Below, in pieces: positions 53,633-62,737 of a stretch of 64,000 nt of DNA. The stretch lies in the NCBI RefSeq assembly GCF_017798165.1, contig NZ_CP059068.1, forward strand, positions 2,604,001 through 2,668,000. The letters are read 5' to 3'. How positions within the stretch are numbered: position 1 is the stretch's first letter; every line of letters starts with the position of its first letter. The position numbers and the translations under genes were made by a program. A model generated the notes under the pieces. The model saw nothing but the letters and a program-made list of their open reading frames with translations. It had not been told where the DNA came from and did no database searches. The stretch is from Rhodoferax sp. AJA081-3 (lineage in GTDB: Bacteria; Pseudomonadota; Gammaproteobacteria; Burkholderiales; Burkholderiaceae_C).

Positions 53633-53673
53633 TTTCACCAACAGCAATTATTTTCAGGCATATCTAGAATATT

Positions 53674-53693
53674 TGTTCTAGAACATCTATACT
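53674..53693 (+). promoter_or_regulatory. BlaI-type operator and -10 element upstream of blaI
   Basis: A perfect 12-base palindrome TGTTCTAGAACA (53674-53685) is followed by TATACT (53688-53693), a good -10 element. Transcription from it would start about 7 bases later, at the ATG at 53700, so the mRNA may be leaderless. TCTAGAA at 53663 and ACTAGA at 53691 give outer half-site similarity. The arrangement fits autorepression by a BlaI dimer. Confidence 0.6.
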
Positions 53694-53699
53694 AGATTC

Positions 53700-54104
53700 A
53701 TGCCACAAGCGACAACCCCCATCCCCCACCCCACCGCCGCCGAGCTGGACCTGCTGCGCATACTCTGGCGCATAGGCGCTGCCGACGCCAAGCTGGTGCA
53801 TGAAGCCCTGCTGGAAGAACGGCCCGACGCGACCTATGCCACCGTGCTGCGCCAGTTGCAAGTCATGTATGGCAAGGGCCTGCTGACCCGTGACGAGAGC
53901 CAGCGCCCGCAGCTTTACGCGCCCGCGCAAAAGCAGGACAAGCTGCAAACCCATTTGCTCAAAGACCTGATCGCCAAGGCCTTTGCCGGTTCGGGCAAGG
54001 CCCTGGTACTAGCCGCACTCAAGGGCCATGTCAGTGCCAAGGAGCGTGCCGACATCCAGAGGCTGCTGGGTGGTGGCAATAGCAAACAGGACGAGGCCCC
54101 ATGA
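53700..54104 (+). CDS. BlaI/MecI/CopY family transcriptional repressor
   Basis: 134 residues. A winged-helix domain covers residues 13-85 (TAAELDLLRILWRIGAADAK, then DATYATVLRQLQVMYGKGLL), characteristic of BlaI/MecI. In the classic pathway BlaI is removed when the membrane protease BlaR1 is activated. Its stop codon overlaps the start of the M56 protease gene (ATGA), the usual blaI-blaR1 pairing. No ribosome-binding site is visible at the ATG, in keeping with a possibly leaderless message. Confidence 0.93.
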   Translation: MPQATTPIPHPTAAELDLLRILWRIGAADAKLVHEALLEERPDATYATVLRQLQVMYGKGLLTRDESQRPQLYAPAQKQDKLQTHLLKDLIAKAFAGSGKALVLAALKGHVSAKERADIQRLLGGGNSKQDEAP

Positions 54105-55927
54105 GCCCGCTGACCACTGTGGAATCAATGTTGGTGCCAGCCCTGGGCTGGGCGCTGCTGCACTTTGTGTGGCAAGGCCTGGTAGTGGGTGCGGTTGCCG
54201 TAGTTGCTCTGGCCCTGCTGCGCCATGCCAGCCCGCGCTGGCGGTATGCCGTGTGTGCGCTGTCTTTGCTCATTTGCCTGGCCCTGCCCTTGGCCCATAT
54301 GGGCTGGATGCTGGGCACCGTGGATGTGCTGGCACCGCCAACATTTGCGCTACCCGGGTGGTTGCAATCTGTGGCCGCACAACTGCCGGCCCTAGTGGCC
54401 GCCTGGAGCCTGGGTGTGGGTCTAATGGCGCTGCGCCTGGGCGCTGGCCTGGCCTGGGTGGGCATGTTGCGCCGCCGCGCGGTCCCGGCCCCCGCGGTCT
54501 GGCAGGCGCGGCTGGATGCGCTGGCGCACACCCTGGGTGTGCAGCGCAAGGTTTTGTTGCAGCTGCTGCCCGATCTGCCCAGCCCCATCACCGTGGGTTT
54601 TCTGCGGCCGTTGGTGCTGATGCCAACTGCCTTGCTCAGCGGTATGCCCGTGCATTTGCTGGAGGCCCTGCTGGCCCACGAACTGGCCCATGTGCGCCGC
54701 TGGGATTACTTGGCCAACCTGCTGCAAAGCGTGGTCGAGGCCCTGCTGTTTTTCCACCCTGTGGTGTGGTGGTTGTCGGGCCGCATGCGGGATGCGCGTG
54801 AAGAGGTGGCCGATGAACTGGCCGCCGCTGCGCTGGATGACGACCCCCACCGCCTGGCCAAGGCCTTGCATGCGCTTGCCCTGCAACAAGCTGCCCCCAT
54901 GCTCAGCCTGGCGCTGGCCGCCAACGGTGGCAAATTACTACAACGATTGGAACGACTGATGGCACCGCACCACACCCATACCTCGGGCTGGAAGATGGCC
55001 CTGCCCGCCCTGCTGCTGGCCTGCACCAGCCTGTGGGTCCAGGCGCGCACAACCCCGGCTACCAGCCCGGTGCAAGCACCTGCCGCAACCATTGCGGCGG
55101 CGGCCCCTGTTGCAACCACCACGCCACCGGCCACACCCGCAGTCACCCCGGTACTGCCTACTGCGCCGCAGTTGCTGCAATTGCCCGTCAACGCCAAACA
55201 CGCCCTGGTGCTGGAAGAAGGCACAGGCCGCATCGTGATGGCCAAGAATGCGGATGCGCCCGTGCCCATTGCCTCCATCACCAAGCTGGTGACGGCCATG
55301 GTGGTGCTGGATGCCAAGCCCAATTTGCAAGAGACCTTGCGCATCAGCCAAGACGATGTGGACATGCTCAAACACAGCGCATCCAGCATCCGCGTGGGTG
55401 CCGAGATGCCGCGCCTGGCCGCGCTCAAGCTGGCGTTGATGCAGTCAGAGAACCGTGCCTCGGCCGCTCTGGCCCGCACCTACCCCGGTGGCACCGCTGC
55501 CTTTGTACAGGCCATGCAGGCCAAGGTGCGCAGCCTGGGCCTGACCCACACCAGCTTTGCCGATGCCACTGGCCTGTCGCCGGCCAACACGTCCACCGCC
55601 ACCGAGGTGGCCAAGATTGTGGCCGCGGCGGCCCGCTACCCGGCCATTGCCAACATCACCAGCGACCGCACAGCCAGTGTGCCGGTCAACGGCCGTGTGC
55701 GCGCGGTGCACAACACCAACAAGCTGGTGGGCGGCAGCGGCTGGGACATCCTGCTCTCCAAGACCGGCTACACCGACGAGGCCGGCCGCTGCCTGACCAT
55801 GCGGATGAAGAGTGGCAACAAACACTTCACCGTGGTGCTGCTGGATGCCGATGGCTCGGCCCAGCGCCTGCGCGATGCGACCCGCATACGCTCTTCGCTG
55901 GTCCAGCTGGCCAAGCAGCACATCTAA
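54101..55927 (+). CDS. BlaR1-like M56 metallopeptidase fused to an S11 D,D-peptidase (PBP) domain
   Basis: 608 residues. The N-terminal half is a BlaR1/MecR1-type M56 protease with four likely membrane helices and the zinc motif HELAHVRRWD near residue 193. After a Thr/Ala/Pro-rich linker (about 310-365) comes a low-molecular-mass penicillin-binding domain of family S11: SITK near residue 391, SEN near 448 and KTGYTDEAG near 553. In BlaR1 the extracellular sensor is a class D beta-lactamase-like domain, so an S11 D,D-peptidase in that place is unusual. It overlaps blaI and precedes a D-amino-acid-oxidase-like gene by 26 bases. Confidence 0.9.
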   Translation: MSPLTTVESMLVPALGWALLHFVWQGLVVGAVAVVALALLRHASPRWRYAVCALSLLICLALPLAHMGWMLGTVDVLAPPTFALPGWLQSVAAQLPALVAAWSLGVGLMALRLGAGLAWVGMLRRRAVPAPAVWQARLDALAHTLGVQRKVLLQLLPDLPSPITVGFLRPLVLMPTALLSGMPVHLLEALLAHELAHVRRWDYLANLLQSVVEALLFFHPVVWWLSGRMRDAREEVADELAAAALDDDPHRLAKALHALALQQAAPMLSLALAANGGKLLQRLERLMAPHHTHTSGWKMALPALLLACTSLWVQARTTPATSPVQAPAATIAAAAPVATTTPPATPAVTPVLPTAPQLLQLPVNAKHALVLEEGTGRIVMAKNADAPVPIASITKLVTAMVVLDAKPNLQETLRISQDDVDMLKHSASSIRVGAEMPRLAALKLALMQSENRASAALARTYPGGTAAFVQAMQAKVRSLGLTHTSFADATGLSPANTSTATEVAKIVAAAARYPAIANITSDRTASVPVNGRVRAVHNTNKLVGGSGWDILLSKTGYTDEAGRCLTMRMKSGNKHFTVVLLDADGSAQRLRDATRIRSSLVQLAKQHI

Positions 55928-55953
55928 ACAAAACCACCCCCAGGAGCATCCCC

Positions 55954-57093
55954 ATGCAACGCCGCCAATTGTTGGGGGCGGGCGCCGCTGCGCTCGTCAC
56001 CTTGCCCTCCATCCACCACGCCCAGCAAAACAGCTTTGCGGCGCCCCGCACGCTGGCCCCCGTGCGCGCCAGCGCAGACCGCCTGATCGACATGACCGTG
56101 TGCCTGCGGCCGTTTCGGGCACAGGGGCCGCGCATCGAGTCCGAACGGCGGTATGGCAAAACCATCGTCCACCACTATGGCCACGGGGGCAGCGGCTGGT
56201 CGCTCTCCTGGGGGTCGGCACAACTGGCCTTGCCACTGATCCAGGCCACCGGTGCGCGCCAGATTGCCGTCATTGGCTGCGGTGCCATTGGCCTGACCAC
56301 GGCCCGGGTGGCGCAGCAACACGGCCTGCGGGTGCGCATCTACTGCAAGGAGCGCCCGCCCGAGGTGGCGTCCACCTTTGCCACCGGCACCTGGTCGCCC
56401 GACTCACGCATTTGCACCGAAGAGCACGCCACACCGGCCTTCAGCCAGCGCTGGGAGACCATGGCCCGCCATTCCTTCCGCACCTACCAAAGCCTGCTGG
56501 GCCTGGCCGACAACCCGGTGGAATGGCGCGACGGATATGTCTTGTCGGACACACCCTTTGACCAGCCGCTGGAAGGCGACGACGACGGCGAGCCGGACTA
56601 CCCGGATTTGCAGGAACGCCTGGCCGACATGCGTCCCCGGTCCGTGCCGCTGAGGCCGGGTGAACACCCGTTTAAAGTGCCCCACGTGCGCCGCTTCACC
56701 CAGATGAACTTCAACATCGCGGCCTACCAGCGGCTGCTGGTGAATGACTTTTTGCGCGCGGGCGGCGAGTTTGTGCAGCGCACGTTTGAGCACCCCCGCC
56801 AGTTTTCCGACCTGCGCGAGCGCACTATCGTTAACTGCACCGGTTACGGCGCGCGGGCGCTGCTCGGCGACCACAGCATCATCCCGGTGCGGGGGCAAAT
56901 CGCCCGCCTGGTACCACAGGCCGAGGTGGACTACGCCATCATGTACCGGGGCCACAACCTTTTCATGCTGTCGCGGCGTGACAGCCTGCTGGTGCAGGCA
57001 CAGGGTGTGCACGACTTTGGCAACGACGACACCCGCGTGGACCGCGCGCTGTCGGTGGCTGCGGTGGAGCGACTGGCGGCGCTGTTCGCTTAG
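55954..57093 (+). CDS. Tat-exported D-amino-acid-oxidase-like flavoprotein, apparently circularly permuted
   Basis: 379 residues. The N-terminus MQRRQLLGAGAAAL is a Tat-like twin-arginine signal, implying export as a folded flavoprotein. From residue 50 the sequence reads LRPFRAQGPRIESERRYGKT, then VHHYGHGGSGWSLSWGSA, the block that ends ordinary D-amino-acid oxidases. Only after it comes the FAD Rossmann motif IAVIGCGAIGL (about residue 103), which ordinarily starts the protein. The C-terminus (DSLLVQAQGVHDFGNDDTR) matches the part that normally precedes the RPxRPQ block. So the two ends have been exchanged. Substrate is presumed to be a D-amino acid, plausibly D-alanine freed by the neighbouring D,D-peptidase. 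Confidence 0.85.
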   Translation: MQRRQLLGAGAAALVTLPSIHHAQQNSFAAPRTLAPVRASADRLIDMTVCLRPFRAQGPRIESERRYGKTIVHHYGHGGSGWSLSWGSAQLALPLIQATGARQIAVIGCGAIGLTTARVAQQHGLRVRIYCKERPPEVASTFATGTWSPDSRICTEEHATPAFSQRWETMARHSFRTYQSLLGLADNPVEWRDGYVLSDTPFDQPLEGDDDGEPDYPDLQERLADMRPRSVPLRPGEHPFKVPHVRRFTQMNFNIAAYQRLLVNDFLRAGGEFVQRTFEHPRQFSDLRERTIVNCTGYGARALLGDHSIIPVRGQIARLVPQAEVDYAIMYRGHNLFMLSRRDSLLVQAQGVHDFGNDDTRVDRALSVAAVERLAALFA

Positions 57094-57118
57094 CGGTGAA
57101 CAAGGCACAGTGGGGCTA

Positions 57119-57243
57119 GCGCTCCAAAAGCGTGGCGCAACGTGAGAAGCGCCCCGGCAGATGGTGTAATACCTGCGACAAAAGCCTGGCGAGAACATCG
57201 CTAGGCTCGCACGTAATATTGCAACCGAGCGGCCAAAAGCCGC
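57119..57243 (+). other. Hairpin-rich 5' leader of the GGDEF/EAL gene
   Basis: Four hairpins in 125 bases: CGCT/AGCG around 57120-57132, GGCGC/GCGCC at 57134-57153, a 10-base stem AGCCTGGCGA/TCGCTAGGCT (one G-T pair) at 57183-57207, and GCGGC/GCCGC with loop caaaa at 57229-57243. They end 26 bases before the ATG. No match to the known c-di-GMP riboswitch classes was recognised. Confidence 0.45.
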
Positions 57244-57269
57244 CTTGGTGCAACACCCCATCACCCGCC

Positions 57270-60068
57270 ATGCAAAAAATCTCCTTCACGACCTGGCTTG
57301 CCCGCGGCACCTACCCGCGGTTGTACCTGCCCATCATTGCCATCATTCTGGTGGTCTCCGTGGTGCGGTATGACCTGCTGATCAAGGCAGAAGTCAAAGA
57401 AGTGCAGCTGCAACGGCAGGACAGGCTGCAGCACATGCAGCATTACCTGGTCCCGCGGCTACTCGCCCAAAGTGCGTCCGGGGAAGCCGCATCGGTGAAG
57501 GCGCTGCTGGATGCAGAGGCTCGCCTGAACCCCGACATCCTGTCCTTGCGCTGGCAACATGGCGACGCCACCACGGCGGCCAGCCTGGCGCCAGGCCAGG
57601 GTTCACACGTGCCCGGCTGGTTTCAGCGACTGTCTGGGCTGGAGCAGTTGGAGACCAACTGGCCTGTCCCATCCGTCGACGGACTGCTGGCCACTCTGTC
57701 TGTGCAACTGGGGGCGGACCATGCCCAAGAGCGGGTCTGGAACACCGTGGGCTCGCAGCTGCCCATTTCGGCGCTCAATATTTTTACCATCCTCTTCTTG
57801 CTGACCCTGCTGGTGCGCTCCAACGCCCGCATGCTCCAGCGCCTGGACAGCGCCACCAGCCAATTCCGCGCGGGCCAGCTCCAGACACGCATGGCCGAGA
57901 CGGGCACGCTGGAGGCGCGGGCCTCCGCGCGCACCTTCAACCTGATGGCGAGTGAAATCCAACGCCTGGTGAAGTCGCTGGAAAAAACCCAGAAGCAGCA
58001 GGAAGAACAGCTGCACTTCACCCGCCAACTGGTAGATGCCCTGCCCCTGCCAGTGTTTGTGCGCACCAGCGACGGCACCTGCCTGAGCGTGAACAAAGCC
58101 TGGGAGCGGCTGTTTGACACACCGGCCGCCACCGTGGTGGGCAGCCCCATGCGCAGCGATTTTGTCCCTATAGAACCTGCGCGCGCCAGCAAAGAACGGC
58201 GCACCGTGCCACGTGAAAGCAACGAGGTGTTGATACGGTCTGGCGCATTTGATGTGCGTGAGATGTCGTACTTCAAGGCCGCGTTTTCGACCACCGATGG
58301 CGCAGAGGGCGGCACCATCAGCGCGCTGGTCGACATCACCGAACGCAAACTCGCACAGGACGAACTGGTGGCCGAAAAAGAGCGTGCAGAGGTCACGCTG
58401 TCATCCATTGGTGATGGGGTCATCACCACCGACATGGCGGGGTTCATCGAGTCCATCAATGAAGTCGCCCAGTTTCTGACCGGGCATACTAGCGCCCACG
58501 CGGTGGGCCGCAGCCTGACAGCGGTGTTCAACCTGGACAGCACCTCCCAGGCCCTGCCCTATGGCACGGCGTTGCACGCATTACATGCCACCACCAAACG
58601 CCTGCACGCGGTCAACCAGATTCTGGTGCACCGTTCGGGCGAGCGTTACCCCATTGAGTTCACCGCGGCCCCGATCCGCCGGGGCAATGGCCCGCATGTG
58701 GGCTGTGTGCTGGTGTTCCGCGACATCAGCGAAACGCGGGATCTGCAGCAGCAGATTTCCTGGCAGGCAACCCACGACGCCCTGACCGGGCTCAACAACC
58801 GCACCGCGCTGGCCGAACGGCTGACACACGCCATCTTCCAGGCGCGCCAGGACGATGGGCTGCTGGCCGTGTGCCTGCTGGACCTGGACCACTTCCAGGC
58901 CATCAACGAGCAATATGGCAACACCACGGGCGACCTGCTGCTCAAAGAGGTGGGCCAACGCCTGATGGACATCGCACCCGACCCGGCCAACATCGCCCGC
59001 TTGGGGGGCGATGAATTTGTGGTGCTCCTGCCCGGCCACGCAGACGTGGCCAGCATCCATGCGCAGGCGCAACAGCTGCTGCAGCGCATTGCGCAACCCT
59101 ATGCCATAGGTGACCAGCAGATCACCCTCACCGCCAGCGTGGGTGTGTCGATCTTCCCGCTGGACAACGCCAACCCCGACACGCTGATGCGCCATGCGGA
59201 CCAGGCCATGTGCCAGGCCAAACAAACCGGGCGCAACCGGATACACCAGTTCGACGCGCAGAACGACCTCAACATCCAGACGCAGCATTCGCAGATCACC
59301 CGCATCACCTATGGCCTGCGCTCGGGTGAGATGCGGCTCTTTTACCAACCCAAGGTGAACATGCGCAGTGGGCGCATCCTGGGCTACGAGGCGCTGATGC
59401 GCTGGGAGCACCCGGAACGGGGCATCGTCAGCCCTGGCGAATTCCTGCCCCTGATTGAACAGACGGACCTGATCGTGGAAGCCGGCCATTGGGCGTTACA
59501 CAAAGCCATGGCCCAGCTCGACGAATGGGTGCAGCAGGGGCACGACTGGGTGGTCAGCGTCAACATTGCAGCGCGGCACTTCCATACACCAGACTTTGTG
59601 GAGAGCATGCGCCAGCTGCTGGCGCAGTATCCCCGTGTGCCATCCCATCTGCTGGAGCTGGAAATTCTGGAGTCTGCCGCGCTGCAGGATGTGGCCCATA
59701 TGCGGGAGGTCATGCAGGCTTGCCAGGCGCTGGGTCTGCAGTTTGCGTTGGATGACTTTGGCACCGGCTTTTCTTCGCTGTCTTACCTGAAGCAGTTGCC
59801 GGCCGAAACCATCAAGATCGACCGCAGCTTTGTAGACGGTTTACTGAGCAACGCCGATGACCGCACGCTGGTCAGCGCCATTGTGGGTCTGTCGCAGGCC
59901 TTCACCCGGTCGGTGATTGCAGAAGGTGTGGAAACGCCCGAGCAGGCGGGCAAACTCTTGTCGCTGGGCTGCGAGCTGGGCCAGGGTTATGGCATCTGCA
60001 AACCCATGCCGCTGGCACAGGTCAAGGGATGGGCGGCGCAGTACACGCTGTTGTTTGAACCTGCCTGA
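57270..60068 (+). CDS. GGDEF-EAL domain protein with PAS domains (c-di-GMP signalling)
   Basis: About 932 residues. Two membrane helices (residues 15-35 and near 165-185) bracket a periplasmic sensor, then a HAMP-like segment, two PAS domains (near 255-365 and 380-490), a GGDEF domain with intact GGDEF (LGGDEFVVLLPG) and an EAL domain with YEALMRWEHP, DDFGTGFSSLSYLKQ and KIDRSFV. Both output domains look catalytically complete. ATG at 57270 is placed after the hairpin-rich leader; an upstream start at 57132 is less likely. It controls c-di-GMP levels in response to an unknown signal. Confidence 0.93.
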   Translation: MQKISFTTWLARGTYPRLYLPIIAIILVVSVVRYDLLIKAEVKEVQLQRQDRLQHMQHYLVPRLLAQSASGEAASVKALLDAEARLNPDILSLRWQHGDATTAASLAPGQGSHVPGWFQRLSGLEQLETNWPVPSVDGLLATLSVQLGADHAQERVWNTVGSQLPISALNIFTILFLLTLLVRSNARMLQRLDSATSQFRAGQLQTRMAETGTLEARASARTFNLMASEIQRLVKSLEKTQKQQEEQLHFTRQLVDALPLPVFVRTSDGTCLSVNKAWERLFDTPAATVVGSPMRSDFVPIEPARASKERRTVPRESNEVLIRSGAFDVREMSYFKAAFSTTDGAEGGTISALVDITERKLAQDELVAEKERAEVTLSSIGDGVITTDMAGFIESINEVAQFLTGHTSAHAVGRSLTAVFNLDSTSQALPYGTALHALHATTKRLHAVNQILVHRSGERYPIEFTAAPIRRGNGPHVGCVLVFRDISETRDLQQQISWQATHDALTGLNNRTALAERLTHAIFQARQDDGLLAVCLLDLDHFQAINEQYGNTTGDLLLKEVGQRLMDIAPDPANIARLGGDEFVVLLPGHADVASIHAQAQQLLQRIAQPYAIGDQQITLTASVGVSIFPLDNANPDTLMRHADQAMCQAKQTGRNRIHQFDAQNDLNIQTQHSQITRITYGLRSGEMRLFYQPKVNMRSGRILGYEALMRWEHPERGIVSPGEFLPLIEQTDLIVEAGHWALHKAMAQLDEWVQQGHDWVVSVNIAARHFHTPDFVESMRQLLAQYPRVPSHLLELEILESAALQDVAHMREVMQACQALGLQFALDDFGTGFSSLSYLKQLPAETIKIDRSFVDGLLSNADDRTLVSAIVGLSQAFTRSVIAEGVETPEQAGKLLSLGCELGQGYGICKPMPLAQVKGWAAQYTLLFEPA

Positions 60069-60073
60069 GGGGT

Positions 60074-60109
60074 GGCCGCCCGGTCTGTGCACTGGCGCAC
60101 AGGACGGCC
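60074..60109 (+). other. Stem-loop after the GGDEF/EAL gene
   Basis: Nested arms GGCCG/CGGCC and CTGTGC/GCACAG, starting 6 bases after the stop codon. No T run follows, so rho-independent termination is doubtful; it may protect the 3' end of the message. Confidence 0.45.
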
Positions 60110-60166
60110 GCTTGTGCGCTGATATGGTCAACCAGACATCAACCCACAGCGTCTGGAGGCCTGCCC

Positions 60167-61408
60167 ATGATCGACGACCTCGTCGCCTACCTGCAAATCA
60201 CACCCTGGCCCCTGCAACCGGGCGTGGTGTTTTGGTCGGCCCTGGTGCTGGTGGCTGGCGGCAGCCTGGGCGAGCTGGTGTTTCGCAAGGCGGGCCTGCC
60301 GCGCATTGTGGGCTACAGCGCCGTGGGCATGGCCATTGCGGTAACGGGATATGGCGCTGGTGCGTATTACCTGGGCGGTGTGGTGCGGGTCATCGTGGAC
60401 CTGGCCCTGGGCCTGCTGCTGTTTGAGCTGGGCAGCCGCGTCAGCCTGCGCTGGTTGCGTGCCAACCCGGCCCTGCTATGCACCAGCCTGGCCGAAGCCT
60501 TGTTCAGTTTCCTGGCCGTGTTTGTATCGCTGCGCTGGATGGGACTGAGTCTGAATGTGGCACTGACCTGCGCCACGCTGACCATGGCCACCTCGGCCGC
60601 GGTGATTGGCCGTGTGGCCAGCGAGCTGCACTCTGCCGGCCAAGTGACGGAGCGCATGGTCATCATGACGGCGCTCAACACCCTTTTTGCGGTGCTGCTG
60701 CACAAACTTATCCTGGCTTGGCTGCACTTGGACCGGGTGGGCGACTGGACGCTGGCCATCACCCAGCCCCTGTACACCTTTGGCGGCTCTTTCCTGGTGG
60801 CAGCATTGTTGTGTGGCCTGGTGTCCTGGATCGCACGCCGCTTGGACCTGCGCGATGAAAACTCCGTGTTGTTGCTGCTGGGCCTGATCATGCTGGCGCT
60901 GACCACGGCGCGCATGTTCAAGCTGTCCACGCTGCTGGTGCCCCTGCTGGCGGGTGTGATGTTGCGCAACACCTCCGACCGGCCCTGGGTCTGGTCCCGC
61001 CACTTTGGCACGGCCGGTGGTGTGCTGGTGTTGATGCTGTTTGTGATTGTGGGGGCCTCGTGGTCAGTGCAATCCCTGGTGGCCGGGGGTGCCGTCGCTG
61101 TGGTCTTGCTGTTGGTACGCACCGTGGCCAAAGGCCTGGTGGTGACGGCCGGTGCACGCTGGAGCGGCATCAGCCTGCGCCAGTCGCTGGCATTAACCCT
61201 GGCGCTGACACCGATCTCTGGCACCGCACTGGTACTGCTGGCCGAGCTGCAGCTCAGCCATCCGATATTTGCGATGCAGGTGGCGCCCATTGTGTTCAGC
61301 GCCATTGCCATCATGGAGCTGCTGGGGCCCATCGTTGTGCAGTGGGCCTTGCGGGTATCGGGTGAACTGCCGCACAGCGCCGCACGCAAAAAAGGAGCAC
61401 AGCCATGA
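60167..61408 (+). CDS. Cation:proton antiporter (CPA2/Kef-type)
   Basis: 413 residues with about twelve hydrophobic segments and no soluble RCK/TrkA domain. The family pattern shows in [36 protein letters not shown] and the [20 protein letters not shown] segment. This arrangement fits the Na+/H+ or K+/H+ exchanger family PF00999. Ion preference cannot be read. Its stop overlaps the ybdK-like start (ATGA), so the two are co-expressed. Confidence 0.87.
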   Translation: MIDDLVAYLQITPWPLQPGVVFWSALVLVAGGSLGELVFRKAGLPRIVGYSAVGMAIAVTGYGAGAYYLGGVVRVIVDLALGLLLFELGSRVSLRWLRANPALLCTSLAEALFSFLAVFVSLRWMGLSLNVALTCATLTMATSAAVIGRVASELHSAGQVTERMVIMTALNTLFAVLLHKLILAWLHLDRVGDWTLAITQPLYTFGGSFLVAALLCGLVSWIARRLDLRDENSVLLLLGLIMLALTTARMFKLSTLLVPLLAGVMLRNTSDRPWVWSRHFGTAGGVLVLMLFVIVGASWSVQSLVAGGAVAVVLLLVRTVAKGLVVTAGARWSGISLRQSLALTLALTPISGTALVLLAELQLSHPIFAMQVAPIVFSAIAIMELLGPIVVQWALRVSGELPHSAARKKGAQP

Positions 61409-62544
61409 GCCTGGGTAACTTCGCCGAATCGCGTGCACTGAGCATGGGTGTGGAGCTGGAATTGCAAATCGTCAACCTGCACGACTTTGACCTCAGCCCC
61501 GGATCCAGCGACCTGCTGCGCCTGGTGGGCAAACGCAAGCTGCCCGGTCTGGTCACCCCCGAGATCACCGACAGCATGATTGAGCTGTGCACCGGCGTGT
61601 GTACCAGCCACGCCGAGGTGTTGTCGCAGTTGACGGAGATCCGCGACGCGCTGGTGCAGTGCGCCGCACAGCTGAACCTGGGCCTCAGTGGCGGTGGCAC
61701 CCACCCCTTTCAGCAGTGGAGTGAACGCCGCATCTACGACACACCGCGCTTCCACCAGGTGGCCGAGTTGTATGGCTACCTGTCCAAACAGTTCACCATC
61801 TTTGGCCAGCATGTGCACATTGGCTGCCCGGGGCCGGACCAGGCCCTGGTGCTGCTGCATGGCCTGTCCCGCTTTATCCCCCACCTGATCGCGCTGTCGG
61901 CCTCGTCGCCCTTTGTGCAGGGCACGGACACCGGCTTCCATTCGGCGCGGTTGAACTCGGTGTTTGCGTTTCCACTGTCGGGTCGCGCACCCTTTGTGCT
62001 GAACTGGGACGACTTCAATGTCTTCTTCGACAAGATGGCACGCACCGGCGTCGTCAAGAGCATGAAAGACTTCTACTGGGACATACGACCCAAACCGGAA
62101 TACGGGACCATTGAAGTGCGGGTGTTGGACACACCGCTAACCATTGAGAAGGCCGCGGCCATGGCCGGCCTGGTGCAATGCCTGGCCCGCTGGATCAGCC
62201 TGGAGCAGCCGTTCGAGCCCGCCGAGGACGACTACCTGCCCTACACCTTCAACCGTTTCCAGGCCTGCCGCTTTGGCCTGGACGGCACCTTTGTGGACCC
62301 CAAGACCGGTGAACACCGCACGCTGCGCGACGATATTGCCACCACACTGGCCGCGCTGGCGCCCCACGCCCAGGCGCTGCATGCCGAAGCGGCCCTGGTC
62401 TACTTGCAGGGCGAGCTGGCAGACCAAGGCAACGACGCGACATGGATTCGTGGTGTGGCACAGCATGAACGCCTGCTGCCCGAGGTGGTGCGCCAGCAGT
62501 GCCAACGCTGGGCCGGGCATTCACGGTTTCACGGTAGTCGATAG
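61405..62544 (+). CDS. ybdK: YbdK-family carboxylate-amine ligase (glutamate-cysteine ligase type 2)
   Basis: 379 residues. The GCS2/YbdK fold is shown by [48 protein letters not shown] and [21 protein letters not shown]. coli YbdK has weak glutamate-cysteine ligase activity and its natural substrate is uncertain. AAGGAG precedes the ATG. It is translationally coupled to the antiporter gene. Confidence 0.93.
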   Translation: MSLGNFAESRALSMGVELELQIVNLHDFDLSPGSSDLLRLVGKRKLPGLVTPEITDSMIELCTGVCTSHAEVLSQLTEIRDALVQCAAQLNLGLSGGGTHPFQQWSERRIYDTPRFHQVAELYGYLSKQFTIFGQHVHIGCPGPDQALVLLHGLSRFIPHLIALSASSPFVQGTDTGFHSARLNSVFAFPLSGRAPFVLNWDDFNVFFDKMARTGVVKSMKDFYWDIRPKPEYGTIEVRVLDTPLTIEKAAAMAGLVQCLARWISLEQPFEPAEDDYLPYTFNRFQACRFGLDGTFVDPKTGEHRTLRDDIATTLAALAPHAQALHAEAALVYLQGELADQGNDATWIRGVAQHERLLPEVVRQQCQRWAGHSRFHGSR

Positions 62545-62737
62545 ACGCACCACCGCTGCAGCGACCCGAACGCCAAATCAAGGCCGGCGTTGCTTGCTTA
62601 GCCAGGCCGAATGGTCAAGGGTTTTTACGCAGCTTGCTACCAACATAGCCCGTTCATACTGGCGTTGAACTCTCTGAGGCAACACTGCAGTGCAATGCTG
62701 TGCAGCCCGCAATAAAAACCCCTATGAGGACGACCCG

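Larger units (their letters stand above)
53148..53699. other. Long intergenic region between the DKNYY gene and blaI
   Basis: 552 bases without a supported gene. It holds a 150-base inverted-repeat element (53391-53540), repeat copy 10 (53586-53632) and the blaI promoter/operator (53674-53693). The open frames crossing it on both strands share mirrored peptide text only because of the inverted repeat. Confidence 0.5.

Noticed and set aside
53359..53667. Open frames on both strands before blaI with similar peptide text
   Set aside because: The mirrored text arises from the inverted repeat at 53391-53540. There are no start signals and the frames cross other noncoding elements.
10532..55953. 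Shared ribosome-binding text GGAGCATCCC before the phasin, ACBP and oxidase genes
   Set aside because: Three matches of ten bases around a Shine-Dalgarno core are probably ordinary preference and not a regulon signal.
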